Part shown: piece after piece, positions 1 to 9,200 of the stretch
How the letters are laid out: each line of letters starts with the position of its first letter
Position numbering within the stretch: the stretch's first letter is position 1
Assembly (NCBI GenBank): GCA_035516255.1
Contig: DATJAL010000052.1
Coordinates: forward strand, 248,001-312,000
Length of the DNA stretch: 64,000 nucleotides
From: Chitinivibrionales bacterium
GTDB lineage: Bacteria; Fibrobacterota; Chitinivibrionia; Chitinivibrionales; FEN-1185
Direction: 5' to 3'
Notes under the pieces: model-generated
The model's database searches: none
What the model saw: only the letters and a program-made list of their open reading frames with translations
What the model was told of the DNA's origin: nothing
Position numbers and translations under genes: made by a program

Positions 1-207
1 GCGATAGACCGGTATCCGCGGGAGCAGCGGAGCATGTCAACGCTCACCTTCAGCTGTTCGCCCGAGGGTTACGCGCAGATTGATGAGCGTCTTAAACGGT
101 TTAGGCGTGAAATTCTCGAAATCGTAAGGGCGGATAAAAACGTGGATAGGGTGTATCATATTAATTTTCACGTTTTTCCGATGTCCAGTCCGATACCAAA
201 GCCATAG
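1..207 (+). CDS. TIGR02147 / DUF4423-family regulator, C-terminal end only
   Basis: Reading frame 1 is open from the window edge to a TAG at 205-207, giving 68 residues. They align by eye with the last ~70 residues of the complete TIGR02147 protein at 61631-62512. Shared features are a D-R/P-x-E-R-x-x-S-x-L-T segment, a K-x-F-x-x-E-I-L helix and a closing I/L-N-F-x-x-F-P strand. TIGR02147 proteins are a Fibrobacterota-enriched family thought to regulate transcription through an N-terminal helix-turn-helix, which lies outside the window here. The stop is 13 bases before a lipoprotein gene, the same arrangement as the pair at the right end of the window. The assignment rests on similarity inside this window. 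Confidence 0.75.
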   Translation, partial: AIDRYPREQRSMSTLTFSCSPEGYAQIDERLKRFRREILEIVRADKNVDRVYHINFHVFPMSSPIPKP

Positions 208-220
208 CAAAAAAACACGT

Positions 221-2947
221 ATGAGCCAGCTCCGTACACTGTTTTTGCTCATGTGCGCCGCCGCGGTGCTTTACGTCGGCTGTACACCTATGTTGGCCGG
301 CGGCTCAGGTTCGGAAGTCGTCGGAGTTGTCCGTGACGCCTCGTTGAAAGCAGTTTCCAACGCAACCATCTATTTAGATTCGACACGAGCAGATACCGTT
401 TCACAGCCCGACACTTCCCTCAAACATCACGATTCCACGAGCTCCGATGCAAACGGCAATTACCGTTTTACCCTCGCCAGCAACGGGATTTCTGTTTACA
501 ACATTTCCTGTTCTGCAAATAAGGGCGCGCTTATCGGATTCAAACCCGACATTGTGGTCAACAGGCCGGTGGATTATAACGGGACTTTTATTGTGACCGT
601 TGATCCCATCACCTTGGCTCCCCCAGGTGCGATAAAGGGGAAGGCCCTCATCAACAGCTTGAATATGGCGGGCATCATCTGCTACATTCCCGGCACGTCG
701 TTTCTTGCAATGACCGATGATTCCGGAACATTCCTCATCTCCAAGGTCCCTGAGGGCACGTACAATGTGTATTATTATTATCCCGGTTACCAAACGGGAA
801 AAACCTCCTCGGTTACGGTAATTCAAAACCAGGTCACCACCATTCCCGCCCTCCAGCTCAGCCTGGATCCGGCCGGTAGGCCGCTTCCGCCGCTCTCCCT
901 TGCCGCCGCCGAAGACACGGTCAACGGTATTGTGAAATTAACGTGGCGGTCTGTCAAGGTTTCAGATCTTGCGGGATATATCGTGTTACGGCAAGGGCCC
1001 GGGGATCCCGACTTTGTTCCGTTAAATGCAATCCCAGTCACCGATACCGCATATAACGACGTGGTGTTCAACAATCCCCAAGACACGACCAAGACCTTGA
1101 TCTACACCGTGAGGGCGGTTGATGCCGACCATAACCAGAGCGACAACGCAATTTCAATTCGAATCGACGTCATCCCGCCATCCTATATCCGCCCGGTGTT
1201 GTATTTGTCAATGATTTCCCCGGCATCAGACACCATTGTCGCGGGGACCGCGGCAACGGCCGCCGTCGGATTCAAGTGCAACATCACGAAAACCGACACC
1301 ATCACCTGGTACGCAAAAGCACCTGACTCGGTGTTCCTCAGAAAAACGGCCGTCATGGCGCTGGCGGGCGGGGACACGCTTTCGTACGTCTGGACCGGTT
1401 CCGGCATAAAAAAGGTATGCGTGAACGTTCTTGACGAACGCGGAAACACCTGGCGCGACAGCATCATGCTCAGCGTACGGCCGAAGGCCGTCGCGGTGAC
1501 GGCAATATCTTCCACCGACAGCACCGTGCGCGTCACGTGGCGGAAATCGGCCGACCCCGCCTTTGCGCAATACCAGTTGTTTGCCGCTGATACCGGAACG
1601 GGGACAGCGGCGGTTGTTGCGTCAACGGCAAACGTGAGTGACACCACCTACCTCATTTCAACTAGGACAAACGGCATCAAGAGTTACCGCGTAAGAGTGC
1701 TTGCCGCGCAGGGCCTGGTTTCCGACAGCGGCATCGCGCTTGCGGGCGGGATAAAAGATTCACCGCCGCGTTTCACCATCGATACCGCCGCCATCCCGAA
1801 AACGGCGAACGCCGCCATGCCGTATCGCGTAAAACTTACCGTCTCAGATGTCAATCTAGACAATCTCTCGTTTGTCCAGCTTTCCTCGGTAACGGGCCTT
1901 ACCATAGCCGATACCGCGGTAGCCTGGACCCCCGGCGTCGCCGACGTCGGCGTGAAGCATATCAGCGTGCGGGTAAGCGACGGGTGGGGCGGGAGCGATA
2001 CGATATCCTGGGACGTTACGGTAATGCCGTCGAACGTGTGGTCGAGCATTTCCCCCCTGTCAAAGGCGCGCAGGTTCCTTTCGGCCGCCGTGATCAACGG
2101 CGTGCTCTACGCAGCGGGAGGGGGCACCCTTCAATTTGATGGCATGAATTACAACCTGCATCCATGGGACACTGTTGAGGCGTTTACTGTTGCCTCCGGC
2201 ACCGCCTGGTCGCCGGTGGCTTCGCTTCCCACCGCCCGATACCGAATGGCGTGCGCTTCTCTGGGCGGCACGCTTTTCTGCTTTGGCGGTGCGGGAACCT
2301 ATGATTATGTGATGCATGTCGATTCTTTCAGTCCGGCGTCGAATTCGTGGGGCGCTGCCGACACGCTCTACAGTGTGCGGGTAGGCGCCGCCGTCTGTAC
2401 CGTCGGCGGCAAATTCTATCTCATCGGCGGCGAGAGTTATAACGGCACAAGCTTAACGGTGTCCGCGAACATTGACGAATGGGACCCTGGGCTGGGATGG
2501 AGTCCCAAAGTGTCTTTGCAAAAGGCGCGCATGGACCATCAGGCCGTGGTGATTAACAATAAGATTTATATCATCGGCGGGCTGGGCGGATCCGACCCGA
2601 ACAATTGCGTTCCCGAGCAGAGCGTGGAGGTGTTTGATCCGGTCCAAAACCGCATTGATACGGCCGCCCCGCTCAACACGGGCCGCTGGTATTTCGGCGC
2701 GGCTGAGGCAAACGGAAAAATCTATGTCGTCGGCGGCCTGTATTCTTTTGATACCGACAGCTCCCAAGCATCCGTTGAGGAGTACGATCCGGTTAAAAAT
2801 GTCTGGTCATTCAAGGCTTCGCTTCCCGCGGGAAGGTTCGGCTGCGCAGCGGCCTCGTGGCAGGGAAAAATTTACGTGGTTGGCGGCGCTGAAAAAGACG
2901 CGACAGGCACAAAGGAAACAAATTCGGTAATGGTGTTTTATCCGTAA
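221..2947 (+). CDS. Lipoprotein with carboxypeptidase-regulatory-like, FN3-like and six Kelch repeats
   Basis: 908-residue envelope protein. The N-terminus is a short hydrophobic signal with lipobox Y-V-G-C (Cys21), so it is probably lipidated and anchored. Residues ~30-115 look like a carboxypeptidase-regulatory-like beta-sandwich (VVGVVRDAS...), with a second related unit at ~135-215. FN3/Ig-like modules follow to ~610 (cadherin-like part rich in VSDxW). Residues ~610-908 hold six Kelch blades, each ending in a GG pair (YAAGGG, FCFGGAG, YLIGGES, YIIGGLGG, YVVGGL, YVVGGAE), enough for one beta-propeller. No catalytic motif is seen, so a binding or adhesion role is likely. It follows the TIGR02147 fragment by 13 bases, suggesting cotranscription. 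No Shine-Dalgarno is evident before the ATG. Confidence 0.8.
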   Translation: MSQLRTLFLLMCAAAVLYVGCTPMLAGGSGSEVVGVVRDASLKAVSNATIYLDSTRADTVSQPDTSLKHHDSTSSDANGNYRFTLASNGISVYNISCSANKGALIGFKPDIVVNRPVDYNGTFIVTVDPITLAPPGAIKGKALINSLNMAGIICYIPGTSFLAMTDDSGTFLISKVPEGTYNVYYYYPGYQTGKTSSVTVIQNQVTTIPALQLSLDPAGRPLPPLSLAAAEDTVNGIVKLTWRSVKVSDLAGYIVLRQGPGDPDFVPLNAIPVTDTAYNDVVFNNPQDTTKTLIYTVRAVDADHNQSDNAISIRIDVIPPSYIRPVLYLSMISPASDTIVAGTAATAAVGFKCNITKTDTITWYAKAPDSVFLRKTAVMALAGGDTLSYVWTGSGIKKVCVNVLDERGNTWRDSIMLSVRPKAVAVTAISSTDSTVRVTWRKSADPAFAQYQLFAADTGTGTAAVVASTANVSDTTYLISTRTNGIKSYRVRVLAAQGLVSDSGIALAGGIKDSPPRFTIDTAAIPKTANAAMPYRVKLTVSDVNLDNLSFVQLSSVTGLTIADTAVAWTPGVADVGVKHISVRVSDGWGGSDTISWDVTVMPSNVWSSISPLSKARRFLSAAVINGVLYAAGGGTLQFDGMNYNLHPWDTVEAFTVASGTAWSPVASLPTARYRMACASLGGTLFCFGGAGTYDYVMHVDSFSPASNSWGAADTLYSVRVGAAVCTVGGKFYLIGGESYNGTSLTVSANIDEWDPGLGWSPKVSLQKARMDHQAVVINNKIYIIGGLGGSDPNNCVPEQSVEVFDPVQNRIDTAAPLNTGRWYFGAAEANGKIYVVGGLYSFDTDSSQASVEEYDPVKNVWSFKASLPAGRFGCAAASWQGKIYVVGGAEKDATGTKETNSVMVFYP

Positions 2948-2971
2948 TCTGCGTCGCGATGGAAATAAGGC

Positions 2972-4714
2972 ATGAAAACCATTAAAAGACACAAATGGCA
3001 TTTCGCGCAGTGCATTGCCGCCGCGCTCGTCATGTTCTTTGCGGCCGCGTTTGCCTATCCCCAGTGCAACCTGAACGACAACGGGTATGTGTTTCTGCAT
3101 CCAGCGTTTGCAAACAGGAATTGGGGCAAGGCCTGGTACGACAGCGTAAGCATCGTGCTGCCCGACACGCTGTGCGCGGCAAGGCCGGTGCGCTTCGACA
3201 TCTGCGGGCCGGCGGCAGGCGCCGTGGCACTATATTCGGATTCCGCAAACGGCCTGTATCTCATGAAAACGCAGTACACCTGTCCGCAGCCCAAGCCTCT
3301 GTGCACCACCTGCATCCTCGAATATCTCGATCCTCTGCAGCTCGCGCTGCCGGGCGTGGCCCTGGCGCAAAATTTTCCGCTGTACCTGGTGAAAAGTCCT
3401 CTTTACGGCGGCGACAGCATAAAGGTGCTGGTAAAAAACACCCAGAAAAAGGTTGTTGCGCTGGCGCTTTCCACCTCGAGCCTCGCCGTGCTTCACCAGG
3501 ACACGCTCGCGACGAGCGCGCTGCTGCCGCAGCAGGACATTTTCCGCATCCAAGGCGCTTACGACACGCTTAACCAGCGCGACTCGGGCGTTTGGCTGCT
3601 CGGTTCGTCCGGCCTCATGCGGTATTTCCCCATTGCAAACGGCCAGTGGGGCGCGGAGGCCAAGCGCGACCTGAATGCCGTGTCCGACACGGTGTTGTGC
3701 GTCGATAACGGGTTTGCCGGAACGTCGTCGGGTTCGATATATAAAAGACTGGGCGGCTCGTTTGTTTTCGACAACCAGCCGTGTCCGAACATCGCCATCA
3801 GGAACATCTATCCGCGCGGCGCCGTGTGCGATAAAGGAACCTTTTTGGATTATACCGGGACTTCATGGAATGCGTTTTCGCGGGACACCACAAATTATTT
3901 CAACGGCAATTTCATCAACCGGTGGGACGGTTTCGGCGTGGAGCTGCTCGACAACCAGTGGCACCGGAGCGCTTACACCTATCGCCTGAATCCTTCCAGT
4001 ATTTCGGCAACCCAGCCGGCTGCGGCAAAGTTCTATGTCAATAACGGCTGTTATCGTTTGAACCAACCTGATAGCATCAACGTGATCCTGCAAGACCCGG
4101 ACGCCAGCTTCACCGATTTCAGCATCATCTTAAACAATGCTGGAACCAAGGTCAACATGAAAAATGACGGCACCTACACCATTTCAACATTCCCCCCCGA
4201 TTCACAATGCACGCTTGATTCGCTGCGGATGAAATCCGGCACCCTCGCTTTCGCGTTTTCCATGTCATCCGTAAAGGTATATGCGAGCTGCGAGCTGGGC
4301 AAACGTGACGTTGTTTGCCTCAAATGCATCCGCGCCGATTATCCGTTTGTCACATCGCATGCATGGAGTCAAAATGATACCTTGACCATTACCGCAGGCA
4401 GCGATGTTTTAAAAATAGCGAACGAAATGATGTCCGTCACCGCCAACGGTTTTGCTTTTTCCGCCGCAGACAATGGCGCCGTTTTCTATAAGATCGCCGG
4501 CCGATCCCTCATGTTTTTCGTTCACCAAGGTCTCGATAAAAAACTGGTCCGCATCAATGTATACAATGTCGCCGGCCAAATGCTCGCCTCGCTTGCGGTC
4601 GGCAATCAGGCTTCAGTGGCCATGCCGCACATCGCGGGCGCCGGCGTGGCTTTTGCCAAATATCACTTTTCTGACGGCAGTTCGTGCTGCCAGCAGATCC
4701 TTCTTGTCCGCTGA
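2972..4714 (+). CDS. Secreted protein of unknown function with a T9SS-like C-terminal sorting domain
   Basis: 580 residues with a clear signal peptide (basic start, hydrophobic core ~12-28, then AYPQ). The body is rich in D-T/D-S beta-strand repeats and Cys (for example a CPQPKPLCTTC cluster near 105-115), suggesting disulfide-stabilised beta domains. The last ~70 residues (R-I-N-V-Y-N-V-A-G-Q then a Q-I-L-L-V-R end) match the type A sorting domain pattern of type IX secretion (LxIYNxxGxxV...KxxLLK). It lies 24 bases after the Kelch lipoprotein on the same strand and is likely cotranscribed with it. I do not recognise the main domain and see no enzyme motif. Start ATG is preceded by AAGG. Confidence 0.7.
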   Translation: MKTIKRHKWHFAQCIAAALVMFFAAAFAYPQCNLNDNGYVFLHPAFANRNWGKAWYDSVSIVLPDTLCAARPVRFDICGPAAGAVALYSDSANGLYLMKTQYTCPQPKPLCTTCILEYLDPLQLALPGVALAQNFPLYLVKSPLYGGDSIKVLVKNTQKKVVALALSTSSLAVLHQDTLATSALLPQQDIFRIQGAYDTLNQRDSGVWLLGSSGLMRYFPIANGQWGAEAKRDLNAVSDTVLCVDNGFAGTSSGSIYKRLGGSFVFDNQPCPNIAIRNIYPRGAVCDKGTFLDYTGTSWNAFSRDTTNYFNGNFINRWDGFGVELLDNQWHRSAYTYRLNPSSISATQPAAAKFYVNNGCYRLNQPDSINVILQDPDASFTDFSIILNNAGTKVNMKNDGTYTISTFPPDSQCTLDSLRMKSGTLAFAFSMSSVKVYASCELGKRDVVCLKCIRADYPFVTSHAWSQNDTLTITAGSDVLKIANEMMSVTANGFAFSAADNGAVFYKIAGRSLMFFVHQGLDKKLVRINVYNVAGQMLASLAVGNQASVAMPHIAGAGVAFAKYHFSDGSSCCQQILLVR

Positions 4715-5096
4715 CCGCAGCTTTATTGCACGTTGTCCTGCAACCCGCATTTTTTAATCCGCAAGAACCGATGTTTACCATGAGAAAACACTTTATTGTC
4801 AAGCCTGTTGCCCGTGATGAAATAGAGGGATATATTTATAGGCGGCTGGATGCTCAACACGCATCGGAGAATCGTTCATTATCATTACCCTGCGGTTTAT
4901 GCGGTAACGCCGCAGCCGCAGGGCGTTTAGGGTAAAATGGTGTTAGGTTGAAACCGGCGCCGAGGCGGAGTGTTCTGGCGGCGCCGGTTTTATTTGGTTA
5001 TAACTACCTGTTGTTTCCCGCGATTGCAGATTATACTTTTAATGCAATGTTTCCAGCAATTTTTTCATGAAAACCCGGGAAGGAGAGACGGCGTTT
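4715..5096. other. Intergenic region with two GC-rich hairpins and no supported gene
   Basis: 382 bases between two plus-strand genes. A perfect 8-bp inverted repeat (CCCTGCGG at 4888-4895, CCGCAGGG at 4916-4923) is followed by a perfect 12-bp stem at 4951-4990. A 54-codon frame from ATG 4771 crosses the first hairpin, but it lacks a convincing ribosome binding site and recognisable content, so I do not call it. Confidence 0.5.
4951..4994 (+). terminator. Terminator-like hairpin after the secreted-protein operon
   Basis: Perfect 12-bp stem AAACCGGCGCCG (4951-4962) with CGGCGCCGGTTT (4979-4990), 16-nt loop, then a T-rich stretch (TATTTGG). It lies between the operon ending at 4714 and the next start at 5097. 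The U-tract is weak, so attenuation is also possible. Confidence 0.6.
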
Positions 5097-5429
5097 ATGG
5101 CTCATACGTTCGAAGAACTCAAACATAAGACGGTTGCCGAACTGCGTGACATCGCGGCGGGCATCCAGCACGAAGCGCTTCAGGGATATTCCCAGCTCAA
5201 CAAGGAACACCTGCTCGTGCAGCTCTGCAAGGCCCTCAATATCAGCATGCTCTCGCACCACAAGGTGGCGATGGGCGAGGTAAAGGTCAAAATAAAGAGC
5301 AAAATAAAGGAACTCAAAGTAAAACGGAACGAGGTGCTCAAGGCGGGCGACCACAAAGCGCTCAAACACCTCCGCCGCAGGATGCATTTCCTCAAAAGGA
5401 ACCTGAGAAAGGCCGCGGTCGAAGTGTAA
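5097..5429 (+). CDS. Small Rho termination factor N-terminal-like domain protein
   Basis: The first ~40 residues (K-T-V-A-E-L-R-D-I-A ... L-V-Q-L-C-K-A-L) match the Rho-N/SAP-like helical fold that binds nucleic acid. The rest is a very basic, helical, probably coiled-coil tail (repeated K-x-K, then H-L-R-R-R-M-H-F-L-K-R). At 110 residues it has no Rho ATPase core. I chose ATG 5097 rather than 5067 because AAGGAGAG (5080-5087) sits at good spacing before it. The gene stands alone between two hairpins, with a strong terminator just after it. It may act as a nucleoid- or RNA-binding protein; that role is inferred. Confidence 0.72.
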   Translation: MAHTFEELKHKTVAELRDIAAGIQHEALQGYSQLNKEHLLVQLCKALNISMLSHHKVAMGEVKVKIKSKIKELKVKRNEVLKAGDHKALKHLRRRMHFLKRNLRKAAVEV

Positions 5430-5447
5430 CGGCGGCAGCTGAACAAT

Positions 5448-5479
5448 AAAAAGGCCGTCCCCGCTGGGACGGCCTTTTT
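5448..5479. terminator. Strong bidirectional Rho-independent terminator
   Basis: 14-bp perfect stem (5448-5461 with 5466-5479) and a CGCT loop. A-run on one side and T-run on the other let it serve both the plus-strand Rho-N gene and the minus-strand GH81 gene that converges on it. Confidence 0.9.
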
Positions 5480-5501
5480 ATTTGTCAATTATGCGGTACC
5501 G

Positions 5502-7901
5502 TCACCGGTACTGCCTCAACATATAAATGCCTTTTGCCATGGTCAGGGCCCTGACAACCGGTTTCCCGGACATCACCAGGGATTCCCAAACTTTTTTTCC
5601 TGAAAGATCATATAATTCGATTTTCTGAATTCCCGCGCCGAGACGCGGGATAGCGACCGCGCCGCCGAGGACCGCGATTTTCTCCAGGGAACAACTTGTA
5701 AGGGTTTTTCTTTCAACCGGGGCCGTTACCCCCACGGGCTTGACCGGTCCCGTGGTGCATACCTGCTTCTTGGAAGGCACCACCATGCTGAATCCGTCAT
5801 TGAAGTTGACGGTTTTGTCGGAGATATCCGGGTTGAAGGCGCAGTAGGTGCGGGTTGTTCCTTTGTCAAAAACGGCAAAGGTGGGCGTGCTTCCGGTGAC
5901 GGAGGTGTCGAGCCTGCCGGCCGTGTTAAGGGATGAGATCTCGAGATAGCAGGCCGCCTTGGTGTTTCCGGCCTCGATGCTGGTTCCGCCGTTGTATTTC
6001 GACATGGCGGTGGCCCCGTCGGAGTAGGCGAGGAACTCGTAGAAGAGGTCGGACCACCCGCCGTCGAATCCTTCATTATAATTTAACGGGTTGTAATCGG
6101 GGTACCGGCCGTAGTACAGGTGCCCCGACGTGTTGGGCAGGAAATTGATTCCGTGAATGGCGCTGCCTGCGCCCGAGAACCAGGTGCTGTATGCGCCGCC
6201 GTTGCTCCACACCATGCCGACGCAGGTGTGGGTATATGCGGTCGGGAATGTTACATTGTCAACGTCCCACCAGTACTGCCCTATGGCGCGCGCCTCGTTG
6301 ACATACATGAAAATACCCTCGTCGCGCAGCACTTTGTTACCGGTCATGACGCCGTATAGGATAAGTCCGGCGTTGAAGTTCATGGATTCCGACGACGATT
6401 CTTGGTTGGTGCCGGTGGCAAAGCCGGTGCCGTCGGCCCAGCCGTGGCCCTCATAGGGCTCGAAATAGCCGAAGCGGCCGAACAGCGGATCGTTGTCGTC
6501 CCATGAATTCACGTCACGGATAAGCATCTGCACCATGCCGCCCCAGTTTTCCGGTTTTGCCCAGGTTGTGTCCCATTGCGCCACGCATGCAGCGGCTCTC
6601 AGATAATAGCCATAGTGGAAATGGTGATCGGTAAGGCGCGTGTCCGAGTAGTAGCACGGCGGATACCCGATAAGCCTGTTCCATGGTTTGTGATAATAAA
6701 ATTCGGGTTGACCGTCAGCGGTAAACCAGTTCTGCAGGCTTGACTTGAGGGAGGTGACGATCGCGTCCCGCTTGGCTGTGTTGCCGGCCACGTCCGCGAT
6801 CTGCGCGAGCTGCGCATATTTGCCCATGTCTTTGTTGTAGGTGCATCCGCCGGCGCCGATGGATGCGGGAATTCCTTCGCCATTGACGAGGTTCTGGAGC
6901 GTGGGCATGTCAAACCCCACGGCCGGCATTGAAACGAGTATGCCGTTGAACTTCATGGGCACGGCAAAATTCTGGCCCGCCACGGTCTTCATCACGCCGC
7001 GGGCGCTCTGGTAGGTGTAGGAGAGAAACGGACCCGGCATTTCGAGCCATTGGTGGCGGAACACGGCGAAAATCGTCCCCGATGCGGTTCCTTCCTTGGC
7101 CTCGGTGACCACGCTGAAAAACGAGGTGAGGATCGCCGACGGCTCGTCATAGTTCCAGGTCACGCGTGTGTCCTTGACAAAGGAATAGGCGTATTGCGTG
7201 AAGAACGCGAGGGTCTGCGCCGAATTGTCGGGAAGCAGGGCCACCGAAAGATAGTCTTTCCCGGAAAGCGACGATGTCATCGTCCCCGAGCCGCTCCATG
7301 TTGACCCCGTGGGGGCGAACACGGCCCAGTTGTGACCGTTGACCGTTGCCGCAACCACGCTGCCCTGGCTGTACCAGATGGTGGGAGTACCGGCAAAACT
7401 GACCTTAGCATTCCCGCCGGTCATCTTGAAATAGGTAAAAGGAATTCCCTGCGCCATGGTGGCCTCCATGGTCATGGCGCCCGAGGTCCACCTTGCAGTG
7501 ACACCAAAATGGGAATGTGCCGAAACGGGAGAAGAGGTGGCGTTCAGGCCGTCCATGCCGACGGTAAGGTCCCTGTTGTGGGAATTTGAGAACCCGCCGC
7601 CCGTGCTGACGGCGGCGCCGGGGTATCCCATGTCCAGCCCACCTGCATTTGTCTGGTAGGATATCGGATGCGCCCAAAGGGGCTGGGAGAACGAATTGTT
7701 GATGAGCGTCGCCCACCATTTTGCACAGATCACCTTCTGAGAAAAATCCGACGTTATCACCGGATTGTGGTCGGGTACGGTAAAATTACCCGAGGTAGCA
7801 TAGGATCCCAAACCTGCCTGGACCTGGGCCGAAACAGGAACATTTGTCAATAGGCAAAAAGCGCAGCTTGCAACCATGCACCACAGCTTGGTCCGTATCA
7901 T
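5502..7901 (-). CDS. Secreted GH81 endo-beta-1,3-glucanase with C-terminal sorting domain
   Basis: 799 residues, predicted to hydrolyse internal beta-1,3-glucan bonds (laminarin, curdlan, callose) outside the cell. Signal peptide 1-25 ends in VSAQ. GH81 hallmarks are the D-H-H-F-H-Y-G-Y block near residue 427, carrying the family's catalytic Asp, and N-Q-E-S-S-S-E near 502, carrying the catalytic Glu pair. They are separated by the usual W-x-D-x-D-P-L-F-G-R-F-G linker. F-R-H-Q-W near 285 is also typical. The last ~75 residues (I-E-L-Y-D-L-S-G-K-K ... K-G-I-Y-M-L-R) form a T9SS type A-like sorting domain. The start has AGGAGG seven bases upstream. It is monocistronic, divergent from the pseudopilin operon. 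Confidence 0.9.
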   Translation of the reverse strand: MIRTKLWCMVASCAFCLLTNVPVSAQVQAGLGSYATSGNFTVPDHNPVITSDFSQKVICAKWWATLINNSFSQPLWAHPISYQTNAGGLDMGYPGAAVSTGGGFSNSHNRDLTVGMDGLNATSSPVSAHSHFGVTARWTSGAMTMEATMAQGIPFTYFKMTGGNAKVSFAGTPTIWYSQGSVVAATVNGHNWAVFAPTGSTWSGSGTMTSSLSGKDYLSVALLPDNSAQTLAFFTQYAYSFVKDTRVTWNYDEPSAILTSFFSVVTEAKEGTASGTIFAVFRHQWLEMPGPFLSYTYQSARGVMKTVAGQNFAVPMKFNGILVSMPAVGFDMPTLQNLVNGEGIPASIGAGGCTYNKDMGKYAQLAQIADVAGNTAKRDAIVTSLKSSLQNWFTADGQPEFYYHKPWNRLIGYPPCYYSDTRLTDHHFHYGYYLRAAACVAQWDTTWAKPENWGGMVQMLIRDVNSWDDNDPLFGRFGYFEPYEGHGWADGTGFATGTNQESSSESMNFNAGLILYGVMTGNKVLRDEGIFMYVNEARAIGQYWWDVDNVTFPTAYTHTCVGMVWSNGGAYSTWFSGAGSAIHGINFLPNTSGHLYYGRYPDYNPLNYNEGFDGGWSDLFYEFLAYSDGATAMSKYNGGTSIEAGNTKAACYLEISSLNTAGRLDTSVTGSTPTFAVFDKGTTRTYCAFNPDISDKTVNFNDGFSMVVPSKKQVCTTGPVKPVGVTAPVERKTLTSCSLEKIAVLGGAVAIPRLGAGIQKIELYDLSGKKVWESLVMSGKPVVRALTMAKGIYMLRQYR

Positions 7902-8103
7902 TTTTTTTCCTCCTTAGTGCAGAGCAACTTGATTTGCTTTACCGCTTAAAAATATTGTACTAATCAAGGTTTAATCGCTTTAACAAAATGCAATTAAAAA
8001 ATATTCTATTATTTTATAATATAAGAAAAAAAAGAGTAAATACCTTAAAAATATATCCAAAATAGGGCAGAAACCACCAATTAAATTTAAACGCCTAATT
8101 ATA

Positions 8104-8132
8104 TTGAAAAGTCATTACGGTTTTGATATAAT
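8104..8132 (+). promoter_or_regulatory. Sigma-70-type promoter of the pseudopilin operon
   Basis: TTGAAA (8104-8109), a 17-base spacer and a perfect TATAAT (8127-8132). Transcription should begin near 8139. This makes the ATG at 8138 unlikely and supports the ATG at 8174 as the first start. Confidence 0.72.
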
Positions 8133-8173
8133 TAATTATGAGGGTCAAGGATTCCGTTAAAAGCGAGCTTGCT

Positions 8174-8677
8174 ATGGCTAAAGTTAAACGCAACTCCGGA
8201 ATTACTATCATAGAATTATTGACGGTCATAGTAATTTTAGGCCTTTTAGCAGCTGTTGCGGTGCCGAACATCAACCGATTGACGGATCAGGTAAGACTTC
8301 GGACTGCTGCCAATTCTCTCAAACGCCAGCTTATCATCGCGAGAACGCGCGCATTGGCGGATCCAAATATCCATGTCGGCGTCTGCATAGATACCAATCA
8401 TAGCAAGTCAAGGTCTTGGGTGTTTCTTGATCTTTCGTCCGGTACTTTAAATCATTACGATGCGACAGACCCGACATACATGGGTACCTATACCGCGCCC
8501 ATGGGTGTTTGGGACAGCATACCGACGCTTGCCAATAATGGAATATCGGATAGCGTCGTGATTTTCAGGGGCGACGGCTCCGCAAAAAACGGCGGAAAAA
8601 TCGTGGTGAAAAATAAGAGAGGACAGGTACGGATAATAAGCGTGCTGGCAAGCACGGGAAGAGTAAAGGTAAATTAG
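8174..8677 (+). CDS. GspH-like type II pseudopilin / minor prepilin
   Basis: 167 residues. A basic leader ending K-R-N-S-G precedes I-T-I-I-E-L-L-T-V-I-V-I-L-G, the class III signal of prepilins. Prepilin peptidase would cut after Gly, leaving Glu at mature position 5. The hydrophobic helix continues to ~30, then a helix rich in charged residues (L-R-T-A-A-N-S-L-K-R-Q) and a small beta domain, as in GspH/FimT. First gene of a four-gene operon, all with pilin-type N-termini. The promoter at 8104-8132 decides the start. No assembly ATPase or prepilin peptidase is nearby, so it must use machinery encoded elsewhere. Confidence 0.82.
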   Translation: MAKVKRNSGITIIELLTVIVILGLLAAVAVPNINRLTDQVRLRTAANSLKRQLIIARTRALADPNIHVGVCIDTNHSKSRSWVFLDLSSGTLNHYDATDPTYMGTYTAPMGVWDSIPTLANNGISDSVVIFRGDGSAKNGGKIVVKNKRGQVRIISVLASTGRVKVN

Positions 8678-8728
8678 TCAACAGAGTTTTTAGGAACCTT
8701 TTTGACGTCTGGAGCGCAGGAGAAAATA

Positions 8729-9175
8729 ATGAAAAACCTTGGAACTATTGTGAAAAACGCAAAAGGATTTACTTTGATGGAAGTAATAATGACTATGGTC
8801 ATCATTGGCGTGACCGCGGTTGTCATTCTGACATGGCAAAAAACTTCATGGACGCAGACAAAATCGACCAACAGGCTTATGGTTGCAGGACAGGTGATTG
8901 AAAAACAGATAGAAAAGATACGAATGACCATTGCACAGAACCCGGCAACAAATTACCCGTCTTTTAGAACGAGTTTTGCCAGCAAGGATTCGGTCATGGC
9001 CGACACCACGGTTACGCCGCGGATGTGGGTGCGGTGGAGCACATGGGACACGCTGCATGATCCAAAGGGACACGCAATAACCGATATATGCCAGGTCAAA
9101 CTTGTTGCCTGGTGGACAGGCGCAGGGGTAAACGACTCTTTAAAGGTTGAAACACGCATTGCAAAGAATTTTTAA
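8729..9175 (+). CDS. Pseudopilin (GspI/PilV-like minor pilin)
   Basis: 148 residues. Leader ending N-A-K-G, then F-T-L-M-E-V-I-M-T-M-V-I-I-G with Glu at +5, a canonical type IV prepilin/pseudopilin signal. The start at ATG 8729 has AGGAGA at 8718-8723, five bases upstream, and gives a short leader; an upstream TTG at 8702 has no such support. The mature part is a small globular domain with paired Trp residues (V-R-W-S-T-W-D, V-A-W-W). Size and position after a GspH-like gene suggest the GspI/PilV role in a minor-pilin tip complex, but sequence alone does not fix the subtype. Confidence 0.78.
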   Translation: MKNLGTIVKNAKGFTLMEVIMTMVIIGVTAVVILTWQKTSWTQTKSTNRLMVAGQVIEKQIEKIRMTIAQNPATNYPSFRTSFASKDSVMADTTVTPRMWVRWSTWDTLHDPKGHAITDICQVKLVAWWTGAGVNDSLKVETRIAKNF

Positions 9176-9200
9176 GGCCCACAAGACCGGAGCAAATAGC

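Noticed and set aside
4771-4935. Small plus-strand frame of 54 codons after the secreted protein gene
   Set aside because: No ribosome binding site at useful spacing, and its 3' half is made of the hairpin at 4888-4923; no recognisable content.
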